From: Valencia hispanica
Taxonomy: Eukaryota; Chordata; Actinopteri; Cyprinodontiformes; Valenciidae
Reading direction: 5' to 3'
Assembly (NCBI GenBank): GCA_963556495.2
Contig: OY747712.1
Coordinates: 21,053,735 to 21,117,734, forward strand
Length of the DNA stretch: 64,000 nucleotides
In this document: positions 1 through 13,590 of the stretch, in pieces
How positions within the stretch are numbered: the first letter of the stretch is position 1
Layout of the letters: each line of letters opens with the position of its first letter
Notes under the pieces: generated by a model
The model's database searches: none
The model's input: the letters and a program-made list of their open reading frames with translations, nothing else
Told to the model about the DNA's origin: nothing
Made by a program: the position numbers and the translations under genes

Positions 1-2269
1 GAATTTCATACAAACATGTAGGATGTTTTTTTTTGCTTGATGCTGCTTACTTTATGTTCGTATTTTTCCTTTTTCTGCATTCTTCGGAGATTATTTGGCT
101 TTTAAAAGTTGTAAACATATAAATCTTTTTGTTAATTTTGCAAAACAGCAATTCATATTTTAAAACATAAATATACTTTATTATAGTAGAAATTTGAAAA
201 AGCAGACTCTAAGATTCTATGTGACCGCGTGGCTTTGTCTTTTCTTTTTCATGCTTTCTGCTTTCCTTCCTCCCTCTCCATACGTTGAAAGTTGGCACAT
301 AGAGAGGAAACAGCCAGAATCTTTTTTCTTTATCTGACCTCACTTTGTGCCCACACACACACACACACACATGAAAAAAATACAGAACACAAAGTCTTGC
401 AAAGTTTTACTTCCTGTCTGATTTGGTTTTTAGTAGGTGATCTGAGTTTTCTCAGAGATAAATAAAAATTCTTACTGGTACTGTAACAAGGTCTTCTGAA
501 ACTCACCCAAAATAAACACACCTGCCTCATTCTGTATGTCAGATAAATTGAGACAGTCCAGAGCTGGTTTAACATTTCTTTACCAAAGTAAGTCTTGGAA
601 CAAAGGGCCGGTGGCAGCAGTAGCACGTCACCATGACAGGACCTGGAAATAACTTTGGATAAGTCAATTCTGAAGCTTTACAGCTGTTTCTGACATAAAA
701 TTGTTAGTTCAAAAAGTATAAAATTTAATTTTTACTTCTGTAACATTATATTTTTGCACACAAAAATTGCAGCATTGATGTGTTCATGAATCACTAGTCA
801 AGCATATTAAAGGAAAACTACAGTTTCTCAGAGTTTGCCTATGCCGTTACGGTAAAACTGCTTCAGATGCATGGAACATCTAGTAAAATACATATCATTG
901 GAGGAGCACTGACTAAGACAGTGTCCAGGCCTCGCTTATTGGATTTTATTGGCCTGATACTTCATGAGCACTGCAGGAACTAGGAAAACCCACACTGTTT
1001 TATAGATTATGTCGATTATATGCACCAGCTCCAGAAATGCTGGGAGAGCGTGTGACATGTGGACAAGAAACTGGCTTAGATTTTCACTCAGAAAGTTTAG
1101 AAGAAGGGCTGCATGTGAATGAATATTATTGTCATTTTAGGATTTTGAATTAGTAGCATATTGTACTTTGGGTTTAATTTGCTTCCCCCAGCAACACAGA
1201 TACTAGTGGATACACAACAAAAGTCCCTATAGGGCATGAGCCACTATGATAAAAATACCATAGGTTTAACGATATCAAAGTATTTTGTTAAATGTTAATA
1301 CAAATAAAATAATGCTATGCATAGTGTTTACTTACTCTTTTAACATTTCAACACATATTAGCAAAAAAACATAAGAAATGGTTATAAGATTTAATAGTAC
1401 TATGCAAGGGTTTAATTTCCAGCATATTCAACCTTTTTGCCATTGTGTTCAGTGTTACCTTAAAGAGTTATGTCTTGAGCTTCCACACCTAGTCAATGTC
1501 TTTCTGAATTATTCAAAAATGTGTGTTTATCTCTTAATAATATAAAAACAGCATCTTGGATATAAGAAGTCTGTCATAAGGGGAAAGACGCTTGTTCAGT
1601 GAGGTGTTCTAAGGACAAAACGTGGACACCGACTGAAGAAAAGAAAAAACAGCCAAGACCCAGACAGAAAGAAAGAAAGCTAATGGCTGAGGAGAGTTAG
1701 GGAAGAAATGGAGGAAAAGGGAGATGAAAGGCGAGTTCTAGGCAGTGGCCATGTGTTGATAGTGTGTGAGAAGATTTGTTCTTTTCAGACTTGTTTACAG
1801 GAAGTTCGTTTAAAAGTCCCACAGATGGCTATGTTCACAGAAAGGCTTTTTATTGGATTTTTCCGAGCCCCGTAAACTCCCTTTACCTTAATTTATGTGT
1901 GGGAAACTATGATTGCTCATGCTGCTGCTGCTGCTGTTGGTTGGTTGAGGGTTGGCGTCATCTTTAGGGTTTCATCTGCTGTAGGTTCTCTGCCGACCTA
2001 ACCGTCTGAGAAACTGGTTCAATATTTGTCTGTAATTGTATCAATTTTGCTTAAGTCAACTTAAACCTTTGGATAGACTGGGAGACTTAAAGCATCACCA
2101 CAGCATGTTAGGAAGAGTAAAAAAAAAGTTGTATTTGGTTTTGTGATCATTTGAAAATATTGATATTAATAAATTACATTGACTTGTCATAAAAAGCCCT
2201 GCTGGAAAAAAACCTTTGTTTATAAATAAGTTATGTGTAACACAATGTGGTCTTACACTCACATTCACT
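1..2269. other. AT-rich non-coding DNA
   Basis: I see no gene here. The stretch holds a (CA)n microsatellite at 352-371 and a short (GCT)n run at 1921-1936. Open frames are short, without recognisable protein features or paired splice signals. Confidence 0.6.
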
Positions 2270-2672
2270 AATATTAGTAGGGATCGCAATATTTTATGTC
2301 ACAATATTGTATCAATATTCAAAAGCAATGTATCAATTTGTATTTGTATTTTATTTTTAGAATTTGAATGGAACAATTAATGATGACAGTAATTTGTAGT
2401 AAAATTAAAAGTATGACGGGTAGTTGGTGGCTGTTTTCACCTTCATTTCAGTGGATCAACTAGATCTAGTAATAAAAACTGGATGTGTTAAAGTATGAAA
2501 CAGGTTCAAGTGTTTAGAATGCTGTGACAGTTTCTCTACAGTTAAATTTAGTTTTAAAAAAATCACAACATATAGTCATACTCATAGTATCACAATATAT
2601 TGTTTTGCCCACCCGTATTGTGATGCATATCATATCGCTAGAGTCTTGCCAATACACATCCATAAATATTAG
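2270..2672. mobile_element. hAT-type MITE with 8-bp target duplication
   Basis: The element proper is 2278-2664 (387 bp). It is flanked on both sides by the 8-mer AATATTAG (2270-2277 and 2665-2672), and 8-bp target duplications are typical of the hAT superfamily. The ends are imperfect inverted repeats, TAGGGATCGC on the left and TATGGATGTG read inward from the right. The interior is rich in ATATTGTGATAC-like motifs and has no coding capacity. A partial copy in the opposite orientation lies at 39804-40001. The superfamily call rests on duplication length and the TAGGG-like end. Confidence 0.7.
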
Positions 2673-3899
2673 GTTATTAATAAAGCATGTTAGCACTTTG
2701 ATCAATAAAAAAAATACTAGAGCGAGCCATAATTCTTCAAATCTGCTGTATTTTGTGTGCATAATAGGAATTAATGAAACTCCATGTTACATATCTCTGG
2801 AAACCTCCTTTTGCTGATGGATTGTACTATACTTTATAAGTTACATAAATGTCTCTTTGGTTCCATGCACCCAAAGTTGCAATTTGTTCTTCAGTTCAAG
2901 GCGAGACCCAAGGCTTTGGCGCTTTAGGCTGCAGAGGACAATTTAAGCAGAAGCAGACGCTTTACCTCCCCCTTGCAATAAGTAAAGACGTAAATAAAAT
3001 TAAGGGTCCTTTTTAGGGTCTTTTAGCTCCCAGACTTGCCGTGATGTGGGTCTGCATTACATTTAGTGGGTAAGAAGTTCCTGCAGAAGTGATTTGGCTC
3101 CTGCAGCTGAAACCGCAACCAAATTAATTTTGTTGATTTGTTTCACAGGCAAATGTAAACCATCTTGCTTTGTAATCAGGCATATTTCGGAGCTTTACTT
3201 AAATTTAGTTTTACGCATATGTTGACGATTAAGAATATCTGGAAACAGGCATCCATTCCAGGTTATGTTTGGAAATGAAACTCTTCAAACGAGTGGCTGT
3301 GGAGTTGTTAAACATGGATGTAATCATGAAATCTTTAGGTTCCAGTTGGAGGATAAACATAATGAAACACCAGTCGCTTTAGCTTTTAATGTTTATAATT
3401 TATTATAAGCAAAGGAAGGAAAAAATATTTTTTCCCACATAACAGATAAAAGTTCTGCCGAGTACAGCAGTCTGTACAGAGTTTTGTTAAAGATAAAAAT
3501 TGATTATTTAATAAAAGAAAAATAATTTGGGCCTCAGATAGAGACGGGCAATGCAGTGCCTGTTTACAAGTCTAATGCTGGATTATTAGGGTAAACTCAT
3601 GTGTGGATAAATAGGCTAACAGAAGATCTGATTAATGCTCAATTTTCACACAAACACCAGGTTTCTTCTGACTCTTCCCTGTCTCTACTTCTTTCTATTC
3701 TATCAAGCCTCCTGCGTTTTGCTTCTCACAGAAGGCCAACATGCTCAGAAAACCTCCCTTCAAATTAGTGCAAATGCCGCATCTCCTTTAGAATACACGG
3801 ATGTAAAACACCAGAACTGATCAAAGTGTCTTAACGGCTGCAGTTTAGTGTGGGTTACTGGATGCTGTAGGTCAAACTGGGATGAACCAACCATCTACA
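2673..3899. other. non-coding, nothing recognised
   Basis: AT-rich sequence. A slightly more GC-rich patch at about 2880-3120 has no open frame I can identify. Confidence 0.5.
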
Positions 3900-4056
3900 G
3901 GCTCCAAAACACACCCTTGACCAATCATGTGCGCCCTTGGCCTGCTCCCAGAAAAAGTGTCTAGCCAAAATACAGCACAGCTGAGGCTGTTAAAATCACG
4001 GGGCAATCACAAGAGAAGCGCTCAGGCGAGTAGCTCTCCAGCGAGCGAGAAGGTAA
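3900..4056 (+). promoter_or_regulatory. candidate promoter and first-exon splice donor
   Basis: A locally GC-richer patch contains a CCAAT box (in gaccaatcatg at about 3918-3928), a weak TATA-like gttaaaatc near 3989, and a splice-donor-like GAGAAG|gtaagc at about 4052. This could be the start and non-coding first exon of a + strand gene whose other exons I did not identify. No coding sequence supports it. Confidence 0.25.
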
Positions 4057-7000
4057 GCTGAGAGGAGGGAGGATTTGTGGAGCAGCCAGCGAGAGCTTCG
4101 GTACAACAGGTCCATCTGTGCGTTGAGTGTTGGCTTAATGCATTCCCAGATTGCTGTGGCAGCTGCTGATGTTTTGGTACTTTGGAAATAAATGCACTTT
4201 TAGGCTTCCCCTAGCAACACTTTTGTGTTTCAAGCATACTTTGCTACCTGATAAAAGAGAGGACAGGAAAAAAGCTATTTTCTGCTAACTTTATTAGTCT
4301 TTCTAAAGAACATGCCAGCACATGTAGGTGGAAGGTCACAGTAAAGGGCTTCAGGGTCTGCTGCAAATGTGGCAGCTTGTGAAAATGTAGAGGGTTCCAA
4401 GAGGAGCAGAATATAATTGCCATGAGATTCGTTTCTTCAAGCTATGATGGTTCAAAAGTAGCCGAATTCTTATAAACTCTGACGTAAGATCAACAACTTT
4501 AAAGGGCTAGTTCAGGATTTTTAAGAGACCTTTTTACGATATTACAATCAATAAATATATTTCGTACATAACTCTGTTGTCTTCTCATTTGAATATGAAT
4601 TCAGATTAGTTGATCCTGGAAGGCTAAACCTCGTGCCAAAAACTGGCCAAGATCAATGTAGGCTTAAAACAACTCTAGTCCTAAAAACACCATTATAATT
4701 TGTTATAGTTCAATTTCTAAACCTTTAAAGAATTTGCGTTGTGCTATTTTTTACATATTTACTTATATGCCAGTGATTATTTGCTCTATAGAGCTTGGAA
4801 GCGGTGCACCACCAATGATCCTTATGTGTGAAACAAATGTTGCACACGGAATCTGCTGTTGTTCTGTGTAACAATAAATCAAGTGAAAACAGTCTATGTA
4901 AATGGTATTATGTTGACTTTTACACTGCATTACTTTTCTATTAGTTAGTTACTGTGACAGGAAACACCTGGTCCCAACTCCTCAGTAAAGAAAGTAGCTT
5001 TTGGCAGCCCTAATTATGATAGGAGCGGTAACTATAAGCGAGACAGAAAGTAAATAATAAAATCCTACAAGTTAACTTTTCCCTTGTTTTTGTTTTTCTT
5101 TTCACAATTCCAACACTCCTTTAACTTGACTTGGAACTGGGGAAAGTGACCCAAAAAAAAAAAAGACCATATCGTTGTCTTTGTTCTTTTTTAAATTTTT
5201 GTTATACCTTTGACAAGTCTAGCTGTTTTTTTAACTGCTTGGTCCAGTTAGGAGCCTACAACATGCCAGTAGAATTTCAAAATTTTCAACTTTAAGATTT
5301 AAGAACATTGCGTACAATCTACATAAACATTCTGTATAAACTTTACATAGACAATATGAATGCAGTGATTTATCATGGTGCAGTGATTTATTTTAGACAA
5401 AGAAAATGTCTTTACATCCCGTTCTAAATGTTGAAGGATCAGCAATTGGCGGTTTTGAAGTATGGACATGGAGGGACTCCAGCTGGGAGGGACTGCTGTG
5501 TGAGGATAGGGTTGCTTATGTGTGTTTTGGGATGGGTGAGGCTCAATGAGAAGAGGGGGAGCAGAAGATGCTTTCACCTAATAGTCTCCATGCATCTCTA
5601 ATAAGATGCTTGTCACATTTTTGGCAAGAAGTCAGTAATGGGTTCGGAATACCAACATGGACACTGGAAACGCCTTTCATGTTCTCCTCACTGTAAACTT
5701 TTCAGGAAGATATCAGGTGGGATGAAGCTTTCTACCTTTATTTCCCATGTAAGTTATAATCAGCTTCTGTGAAAATAAACCCTGAGGCCGCGCTTAGATG
5801 AGATTTTACCTTTAGCCAACAAACAGTACATAATCCAAGGGAAAATGCTAAGACAATCATCTGCAGGAAGGATTCTAACTGCTGTTAACTTATTATGAGA
5901 GCTTCACTTGAAACATTTGCTATTTTTGTTTCTAATAGTATTTCAGGAAAGTCTTTACAGTTCAAAGTGTGGGTGTGAAGACTCGTGAGGCTCCTCTGTA
6001 GTCTCACTGCACTCACTGCAAGGCTGCATCATGGGTCACATTTGAAGCAACTAGCAATGATCAAAGATGCTTATGTGTTTTTTGTTTTTTTTTCTGTGGA
6101 TTACCAGATAACAAGAACTTTCGATTCAGTGCCCTTCAAAAATGCTGTATTAACCTGAAAAGGAAATGAAATTAGAATAATCAAGTTCATTCTAATAATA
6201 AAAAGTTTATTAGAACTCTACGCTAAATTCCTCCCTTTTTATCCTCAACAATTACGCTTTTCATATGTCAGAGTGAGCTGAAGCCCTCATCACAGCTTTA
6301 GTCAAGAGCTATGTCACTGCTTTAAAATAATCCGTAAAACCTTTGATCAGCTCGAAATCTCAGTCAAAGCTGAGATCAATCATTCTAAATGCATTTTTTT
6401 TCCTTTTTTGCCATGTAAAACCTTTGTTCTATATAGGGGACAAATTTAAATGTTTTGAAATTGACTTTCATATCTAGAATAAAAGTTTCAAAGATGACAA
6501 ATTGGATTTGAAGAATTTGTCTTTAGTGTGAGTAAATCAGGCCAGTTTAAACTCCTTGAAGTAATCTGGAATATGAACTTTGAACCTACAATGTCAACCT
6601 GACGTAACAATAATATCTATACCTTTGGTTTTGTAACAACCTTCTAAGATCATATGACAACTAAAATATCTGCTGAAACATAAAAGCAATATAGGTTACA
6701 GGGACACATTTCACAATAACAAGTTTTGGCTCAGAGTATCCAGCTCTGTGGAGGATATCTTCCTGACATAGGGACTATGCCTTGGTTCAAGCACCAGCTT
6801 GATTACTTTAACAGTGTACACCTCTGCATAGCTGCAGATGTAAGTTAGTTAGAGGTTGACGGAGTCATATTCAGCTGGTTGAGCTGCTTCATTTACCGAA
6901 TAGAAATGGCCGCTTCTTTATCCAGTTGACCAGTTAAAGACTCTGGGATGTTCTTGTTTGTAAGGTTTTTACAATTAATATGTAAATAAAACATTTTTTT

Positions 7001-8910
7001 AATTGCACAGGTAATGTTTTATGGTAAGGTACATCAAAACAATCTCAGAGAACAGTGCAGTTTGCAGTTCGAGAAAATTGGAAATAGAAGTTGACCCAGT
7101 GGAATGGAACTCAGATGCATTATCCTTCAGTTGATCATCTTCTGCCAATCCAGCACTCCTTCGTGCTACAATACTGGGGGTTTTTTTGTTAGTCAAATTA
7201 TAATTTTTTGTGTTTTTTTTAAGAACTGGGTCATTCATAATCATTTATCTTTTTATTTATGTTTGTGGGGCTTTTCTGCTCAATATTACGTAGGTCAGAG
7301 TTATGTGGACTGTAAAAAACGCAAAAAATAAAAAAATGTTTTTCTCCAAAAGTGGTCAAATAGATTAAAAAGCTTTAAAAACAGCTATTGCTCAAGGTTT
7401 AAAAAAAAAAACCTTCAGAAATCATAGAGAACTGTTGATCAAAACCACTTTAAAGAAAGTCAGGGCTTTTGGGGTGGTTTAAAACAATGGGAGACTACAG
7501 ATTGAAATGAACAGTGTCTCCTGCTGAAACCACAACCTGAGCCCTAAAATTATCAGTTTAATGAAACTAATTGAAAGGGACTCTCGATATTGTGTGCAGG
7601 AAGGCAGATCAGGGAGAGGAAGTAATAAAGGAAGCATATTGTTAAGACCTACATCACTGGGGTTGTTTGTATCCATGGCCATCAAAATCCCCCAGCATTT
7701 AGAGAATAAGTCAGGTATCTTGGCCTTTTTTTGTTGTTGTTTTGTCTGTATAAAAACCTGAAGAAGGTTAACAGCCGCTGTTTAAGATTTTTTTGTTACA
7801 ACCAGCATTTCTGGTAAGGGAAAATGTAACCATCACAAGGTGATATCCTTTGAACCATGATTGCTAAAACATAGCAGTAGCAAGCGAAGATTAACACTTA
7901 AATTTTTCATGATAAATCATAGCGTCATACCGTCACATTTCAAAACGTGTTAGGTTGAACAGACGGTTTTCTTTCATGGTCTTTAGAGCCGCTCTTCTGT
8001 GCTGGAAGAATGCGAAGCGGGAAACATGAGTGAACTTTGGAATCACCGAAGAGAGTGATTGGAGAACATTAGTCATGTACGAACTTCCTGCTTTTATTGG
8101 GAAATCAAGGCGGTGTGGCTCCCAGCCAGACCAATTGTTGCTCATTTAGCTGTCAAATGGTTATGGCTTAGAGGCAACCCTAAGCCCAGGAGGGAACTGC
8201 AGTAATGCTGATTAAAATTTGGGAAGAATTTTTCTTGTGGTCATTTCAGACTTTTCTTTGACTAAATCATTCAGGTTAAACATCCCAGATCATAAGCATT
8301 TCTGTTTTTTCAACCTTCACATGGTTGTGAACAGCCTTCTCTGTTCAGGCTAGGATTATTAATGCTGTGGCACATATTTCCGTTCCCAAACACTGCTGTA
8401 GGGCTGGGGGTTGAAAAAGGGAGAGATTCAGGGATGGAGATATAGATGAAGATGAGTGGAAAGCATTGAGCTATCTTGTTACTGAGACTGGCTGTCAGAG
8501 CCAATGCCCAAAAACACACAAGTCTCTGTCTATTACTGTCAACCAGGCAGATATTTACCACAGGAGAAGAGTTTTGTTGAGAACTTTTAAAGTTTTTATA
8601 ATAATAGCAAGTTAAAGCTATTTAAAGGCGATTAGAGAACCTTTTATGTTTTTATTGTATCTGTAAAAACAAGTTATGTTTGTAAACTCAGTTTGCCATT
8701 TACACTTCATACAATATTTTTTTGGTCTGAAAAGGACAGAAAAAGTAAATAGGAGACTGAAAAATTGATTGTATTTCCAGATTTTATTCTGTGTCCATCT
8801 TTATTCTCTAAAAGTTATGTTGTTTCGTCCCATTAAATGTTCTTAAATCTTTGCCGCAAGCATTCTGCACCATTGTTTTAGTTCCTGAGTTTCTTTAGTT
8901 CCTTTCTTTA
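4057..8910. other. non-coding, nothing recognised
   Basis: AT-rich sequence with homopolymer runs. The open frames at 5299-5577 (-), 7933-8145 (-) and 8310-8561 (-) show no recognisable motif, compositional bias or paired splice sites. Confidence 0.5.
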
Positions 8911-9270
<360 letters not shown>

Positions 9271-9282
9271 ACGTCCTCCTCT

Positions 9283-9335
9283 CACTTAACTGTCTCTAGA
9301 AGTCAGGTGAAGAGGCAGCTGGACAAACTGGATGT
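9283..9335 (+). mobile_element. Rex1 LINE fragment
   Basis: Positions 9290-9328 are identical to 11171-11209 in the Rex1 copy downstream. There the segment lies just before the codons for KAAGPDGVSP. The fragment directly abuts the polypyrimidine tract. Confidence 0.65.
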
Positions 9336-9963
9336 CTGTTTTTGTTGATATAAAGCTCCTAAATTGTTAGCTTTAAGAACATTTCATTTGGTCTGGAGCC
9401 TTACTTTTCTGTCTCAGCTAAAACTACTGATGTGATGGCCTTCAGCCAAAGAAATATTTTACTAGAATATCAATATCAGAGGAGCAGGAAGGCAGCTGTT
9501 TACTCTAGACCGGTCACTGAAATTTCCTTCTTTTTTTTATCATGCACTGCTGGGATAAATATTTTCAAAGACCAGCCACAGCCATCTCTTTACTTCTGTT
9601 TTTATACTCAAAATCAGGCAGCAGGTCAGCTGCGTTTCCAACTTGTCGAGTTATATTTTCTGCCTCTTATTCTTCCTGTAAGGGAGGAGGCTGTGGTTTA
9701 ATTTTACCCTCAAAATCAAATACAGTCAAGAAATAATTGCAGTTTCAAATAATGTTCCAAAGGGAAAGGAACTGCATACTTAAATGTGCTTAATTGTAGT
9801 TTGAAATGTCAAATTTCCAACATTTGAAACTTATTGTATGAACCTCATCCCATATTTTTGTTTCTGAGAGTAAGTTTGGTCAACTTCAGCAGTCCACAGA
9901 GATCTGAAACGTGTCATGATTTGTGGATTTAGGACACAAATGCAGCGAGGTATGAAACATTAG
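9336..9963. other. non-coding, nothing recognised
   Basis: AT-rich; the open frame at 9432-9701 has no recognisable features. Confidence 0.5.
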
Positions 9964-10646
9964 ACCAGTGTTTCTCAAACTATGGGGCGAGCCCCACTAG
10001 TGGGGCACAGAGGTATTGCAGGTTGGGCGTGACATCAACGGGATTTAAATAGTTTTCCCCCCCTAGATTATATCGTTGTGAATGTTTCTCTGCACTGTAA
10101 ATTAAATCAACCAGCTCCCCCCTCTCACAAAATTAAACACACTCAAATAAATTAGCAATTGTGATCATCATTGTAAACAGAACCGAGACCTGGAACATCA
10201 GGCTGGGAGTTTGACGTTGGAATATATCGCAGCAGAACAAAACGAGCTGAAGTAGCCGCATTATCAGAGATTCTATCTACAAAATGTACAAATATCTAAA
10301 AAGATCAGGGAACGTTTCAGAGTCAGAGAAGTCACACGGTCAACCACTGAGGAAATACAGGGATGAGTATCTTGCTCTTTTTTTCTTTTTTTCTTTTTCT
10401 TTTGTAGTTTTGAAAGCTTTGCATTTGTGATAAAACTACAACTTTTATTTTCTCCAACTGTGAGCTGAAGTTCTACATGTAGCAGCTACTGACAGCATAT
10501 ACTTAAAAACTTGTAGACTAACTCGGCTATTTAAATAAATAAAACACTTTAAAAATCATTCTGTTGGGGCGATAAAAGCAGGGGGGCTTGTGTATGCTCC
10601 TTTGTCCAAAGTGGGGAATGATAAATAAAGTTTGAGAAACACTGGT
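9964..10646. mobile_element. hAT-like MITE with 18-bp perfect terminal inverted repeats
   Basis: The left end ACCAGTGTTTCTCAAACT (9964-9981) is the exact reverse complement of 10629-10646. The CAGTG..CTCAAACT motif resembles hAT termini. The 683-bp interior has no open frame. I could not find a clear 8-bp target duplication (flanks aacattag and atagtaac), so the insertion may be old or the flanks altered. Confidence 0.7.
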
Positions 10647-10790
10647 ATAGTAACAGCAGATCTTTACTATACTTTGGTGCTAAGCCATGCATTGATTTAT
10701 AAACAAGTAAAAGTATTTTGAAGATAAACAACTTGTTCAGAGCCAACCTGTGACAAAGAGAACTGTGGAAAATAACAGGAAGCTGAAGAA
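10647..10790 (-). mobile_element. L2-type LINE fragment (C-terminal RT region)
   Basis: On the - strand this encodes a peptide containing IFKILLLVYKSMHGLAPKYS. This matches the segment after the RT domain of L2/Maui ORF2, which reads IDFKVLLMVFKCLNCLGPSY in the larger copy at 23-24.6 kb. It is only about 45 codons long. Confidence 0.6.
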
Positions 10791-10809
10791 GCCCCGCAGG
10801 GTTGTTTTG

Positions 10810-11553
10810 AAGCGACAAGCTGACTGACAAACTGATTCTCTGCCAAGCACATGAAGAGGACATCAATGCCATGATTGAGTGTGTGACTGACTACATAAAC
10901 TTCTATATTGACAACATCATCCCCAACAAAACAGTGAGATGCTTTCCCAATAACAAACCCTTGATCACCACTGACCTGGAGGAACTGCTAAACAAGAAAA
11001 AAAGAGCCTTCGGGGAGGGAGACAGGGAATTATTGAGAAGTATGACCCACAGCTTTCCTGTCACACCTCGGATGTTTCATATTCCATCTCAGTCAGGGAC
11101 TCTTGCTTCCACAAGTTTGTCTTCAACAAAGTCAGCAGGTGCTCCTGCTCCCTTTGCCTCCCCCACTTGTCTGTCTCTAGAAGTCAGGTGAAGAGGCAGC
11201 TGGACAAACCAGAACAAGGCTGCAGGTCCAGATGGTGTCAGCCCCAGAGTCCTGAAGGCCTGTGCAGAGCAGCTCTGTGGGATTCTGCAGCACCTCTTCA
11301 ACCTTAGCCTAACTCAGGAGAAGGTTCCAGTGTTGTGAAAGACATCTTGCCTTGTTCCAGTACCAAAGAAAACTCCCCAATCAGTCATCAACGAATATAG
11401 ACCTGTTGCCCCAACATCCCACATCATGAAGGTCCTGGAGAGACTTCTGTTGGCCCACCTGAGTAGGCAAACTAGAACTGGACCCCCTGCAGTTTGCGTA
11501 TTGCCATGGAGTTGGAGTTGAAGACTCCATCATACACCACATCATGTTCTATG
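10810..11553 (+). mobile_element. Rex1 LINE, 5' part (degraded)
   Basis: The + strand encodes MIECVTDYINFYIDN and NNKPLITTDLEELLNKKKRA from 10871. In another frame it then encodes NKAAGPDGVSPRVLKACAEQ at about 11212-11275, followed by the LWKTSCLVPVPKK region. These are hallmark stretches of the Rex1/Babar reverse transcriptase found in teleost genomes. Frameshifts and stops show it is dead. It is cut off near 11553 and resumes at about 12681. Confidence 0.8.
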
Positions 11554-12680
11554 TCGGGAACTTTTGTGAATATAACCCAGCGGAGTCTGGTGTGCACCAA
11601 ACAAGCGAACCGAGACCCAGCTGAAGAGGTGGTCTCGGAGCAGTTCCAAACGAACCCTTGAGCAGAGCAAATCAGGTGTGAAAGCAACCAAACTTTATCC
11701 CACCCAGTAAACAAAAAAAGCGTACCTTCTAGTCTTGACGGACACCCGTCTTTTATGAGAAGTAATTGTCTTTTATTTGTTTTTTGTATTTTTTATGCGT
11801 GTGCTGCCATAACGTGAATGTCTCCACTGTGACATCGATATAATCTATTCATATTCTATTCATATTTATAATGTTATGGTAATTCTACACAATCCATATA
11901 TCTGCATCCTATTGTACACCTCATGTTGCATCAAACGGTCTTGATGCTCAGACATTTGTGTTAAGATCTTCAACTATATCAGAGGTTGCGCTACAGTTTT
12001 CTGTTGATGGTCATTTCGACTGTCTGGCTCCAAAAATCTGGTCATAATCATTTTATTTTAGTTTATATTAAATCCGAACAAGCTGATCAGTGAATCCCCA
12101 TCCTGCTATCACACATCGAGCACATTAATAAGCCACAATTATGAACATTTCATTCTTGGCCTGAACTGCACTCCGCCTGTGCATAATGGAGGCTGAAGTG
12201 CCACTTCAGTAGTTTTTAAAATCCAGAAATCGTAGTTTTAAAATCAGGGAACATTTCCCTAATTGAAGTGATCAGAATATGGCTAAAGCTTCTGAACAAG
12301 GGGCTTTTCTGTTTGCTTCATTAGGATGATACCCCTGGATGCACTCTTTTTGCATTAGTAGTTAAACTGCAGCGATCTGTCACCGCCACTCTGTGTTCGG
12401 TGCAGCCACAGATGCGCTCCAAAACCTCAGGAACTCCTCAACGTCCTGTCAGTTTGTGGATAGCAACATGCATTGAGAAGGCTGGTCAGGGCTTTGAATA
12501 TATGTAAAAATGATGACACTCTTCAGATTTTTCCGTCACCGATTAAAAAAAAAAAAGGTCAAATAAGGAATATATTCGGTTATCGTGACCTGTGTATTAA
12601 CCATAACTCCAGAAAGTTTTGTATTTGGTCCGGATCAAAGCAAGTGAACTAATGGACCTTCCTGGTGTGAATACACCCTA
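11554..12680. mobile_element. about 1.1 kb insertion splitting the Rex1 copy
   Basis: Rex1-coding sequence stops at about 11553 and restarts at about 12681 with part of the RT missing. The intervening DNA is unrelated. It begins with a GC-richer stretch containing complementary gaccgagac-like and gtctcgg motifs around 11600-11640, and ends with tggtgtgaatacaccc near 12664. These could be ends of a non-autonomous DNA transposon, but I could not define matching terminal repeats or a target duplication. Confidence 0.4.
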
Positions 12681-13590
12681 AAGGATTGTGTGTCAAACCA
12701 GGTGCTCAGCAGCACAGGAGCACCGCAGGGGACCGTACTTTTACCATCCCTTTTCACTCTGTACACTTCAGACTTCCAATACAAGTCTGAGACCTGTCAT
12801 CTGCAGAAATACTCAGATGACTCTGCAGTCATTGGGTGTATAAGAAATTATCAAGAAGCTCAATACAGAGAGCTGGTGGACCGCTTTGTGACATGGTGTG
12901 GAAACAATCATTTACCTTAAATATAAAAGAAAACTGAGATTATTGTAAATTTCAGAAGAAATAGAGTTGAGTCAAACACTTTTTGCATCATGGGAGAAGA
13001 GGTGGAGGTGGCTGAGGAGTATATATATCTTAGAGTTCACCTGGGTAAAAGACTAGACTGGAGACTCAACAGTAAAGCTGTCTACAAGAAGGGACAGCAC
13101 AGACTATACTCCTTGAGGAAGCTTAGGTCCTTCAAGGTTTGCAGCAAGATGCTGCAGATTTTCTACAAGTATGCTGTGGAGAGACTTGTAAAAAATATAT
13201 TCAACCATCATCTGTTGGGGTTGCAGCATCAGAGCCTTGGACTTAAAAAGGCTAAACAACCTGATAAAGAAGGCTGATTCTGTTCTGGGGACAAATGTGG
13301 ACCATCTGGAGATGATGATGATGCAAAGAGGGATTCTTCATAAAATCAAGAAAATTATGGACAATTATGGACAATTATGGAGCATCCTCTTCATGAGACT
13401 AGTCTACAAGAACAGAGTGTCACCAGTCAGAGGTTTCTTCAGTTTTGCTGAAAAATAGACCACTACAGGAGATCCTTTCTGCCCACAGCCATCAGGATCT
13501 ACAACAACTCCTATTAAATAGTATGAGCTACGACAAAACTTCATTTTCCTCTAGGATCACAAAAGTATTTTTGAATTTGAATTTAATTTG
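12681..13590 (+). mobile_element. Rex1 LINE, 3' part (degraded)
   Basis: The frame at 12690-12920 encodes STGAPQGTVLLPSLFTLYTS and YSDDSAVIG, which are RT motifs B and C of Rex1. Downstream frames encode EEYIYLRVHLGKRLDW, KGQHRLYSLRKLRSF and NNLIKKADSVLG. The 3' end has the Rex1-type tail ending in a GAATTTGAATTTAATTTG repeat. It is broken by frameshifts and small tandem duplications (GATGATGATGATG at 13312-13324; an 11-bp repeat at about 13360-13382). The same 3' end recurs in reverse at 42701-42945. Confidence 0.85.

Noticed and set aside
10871..11191. A host gene encoding the 106-codon frame
   Set aside because: It is the N-terminal RT region of Rex1, with a frameshift into non-Rex1 sequence at its C-terminus.
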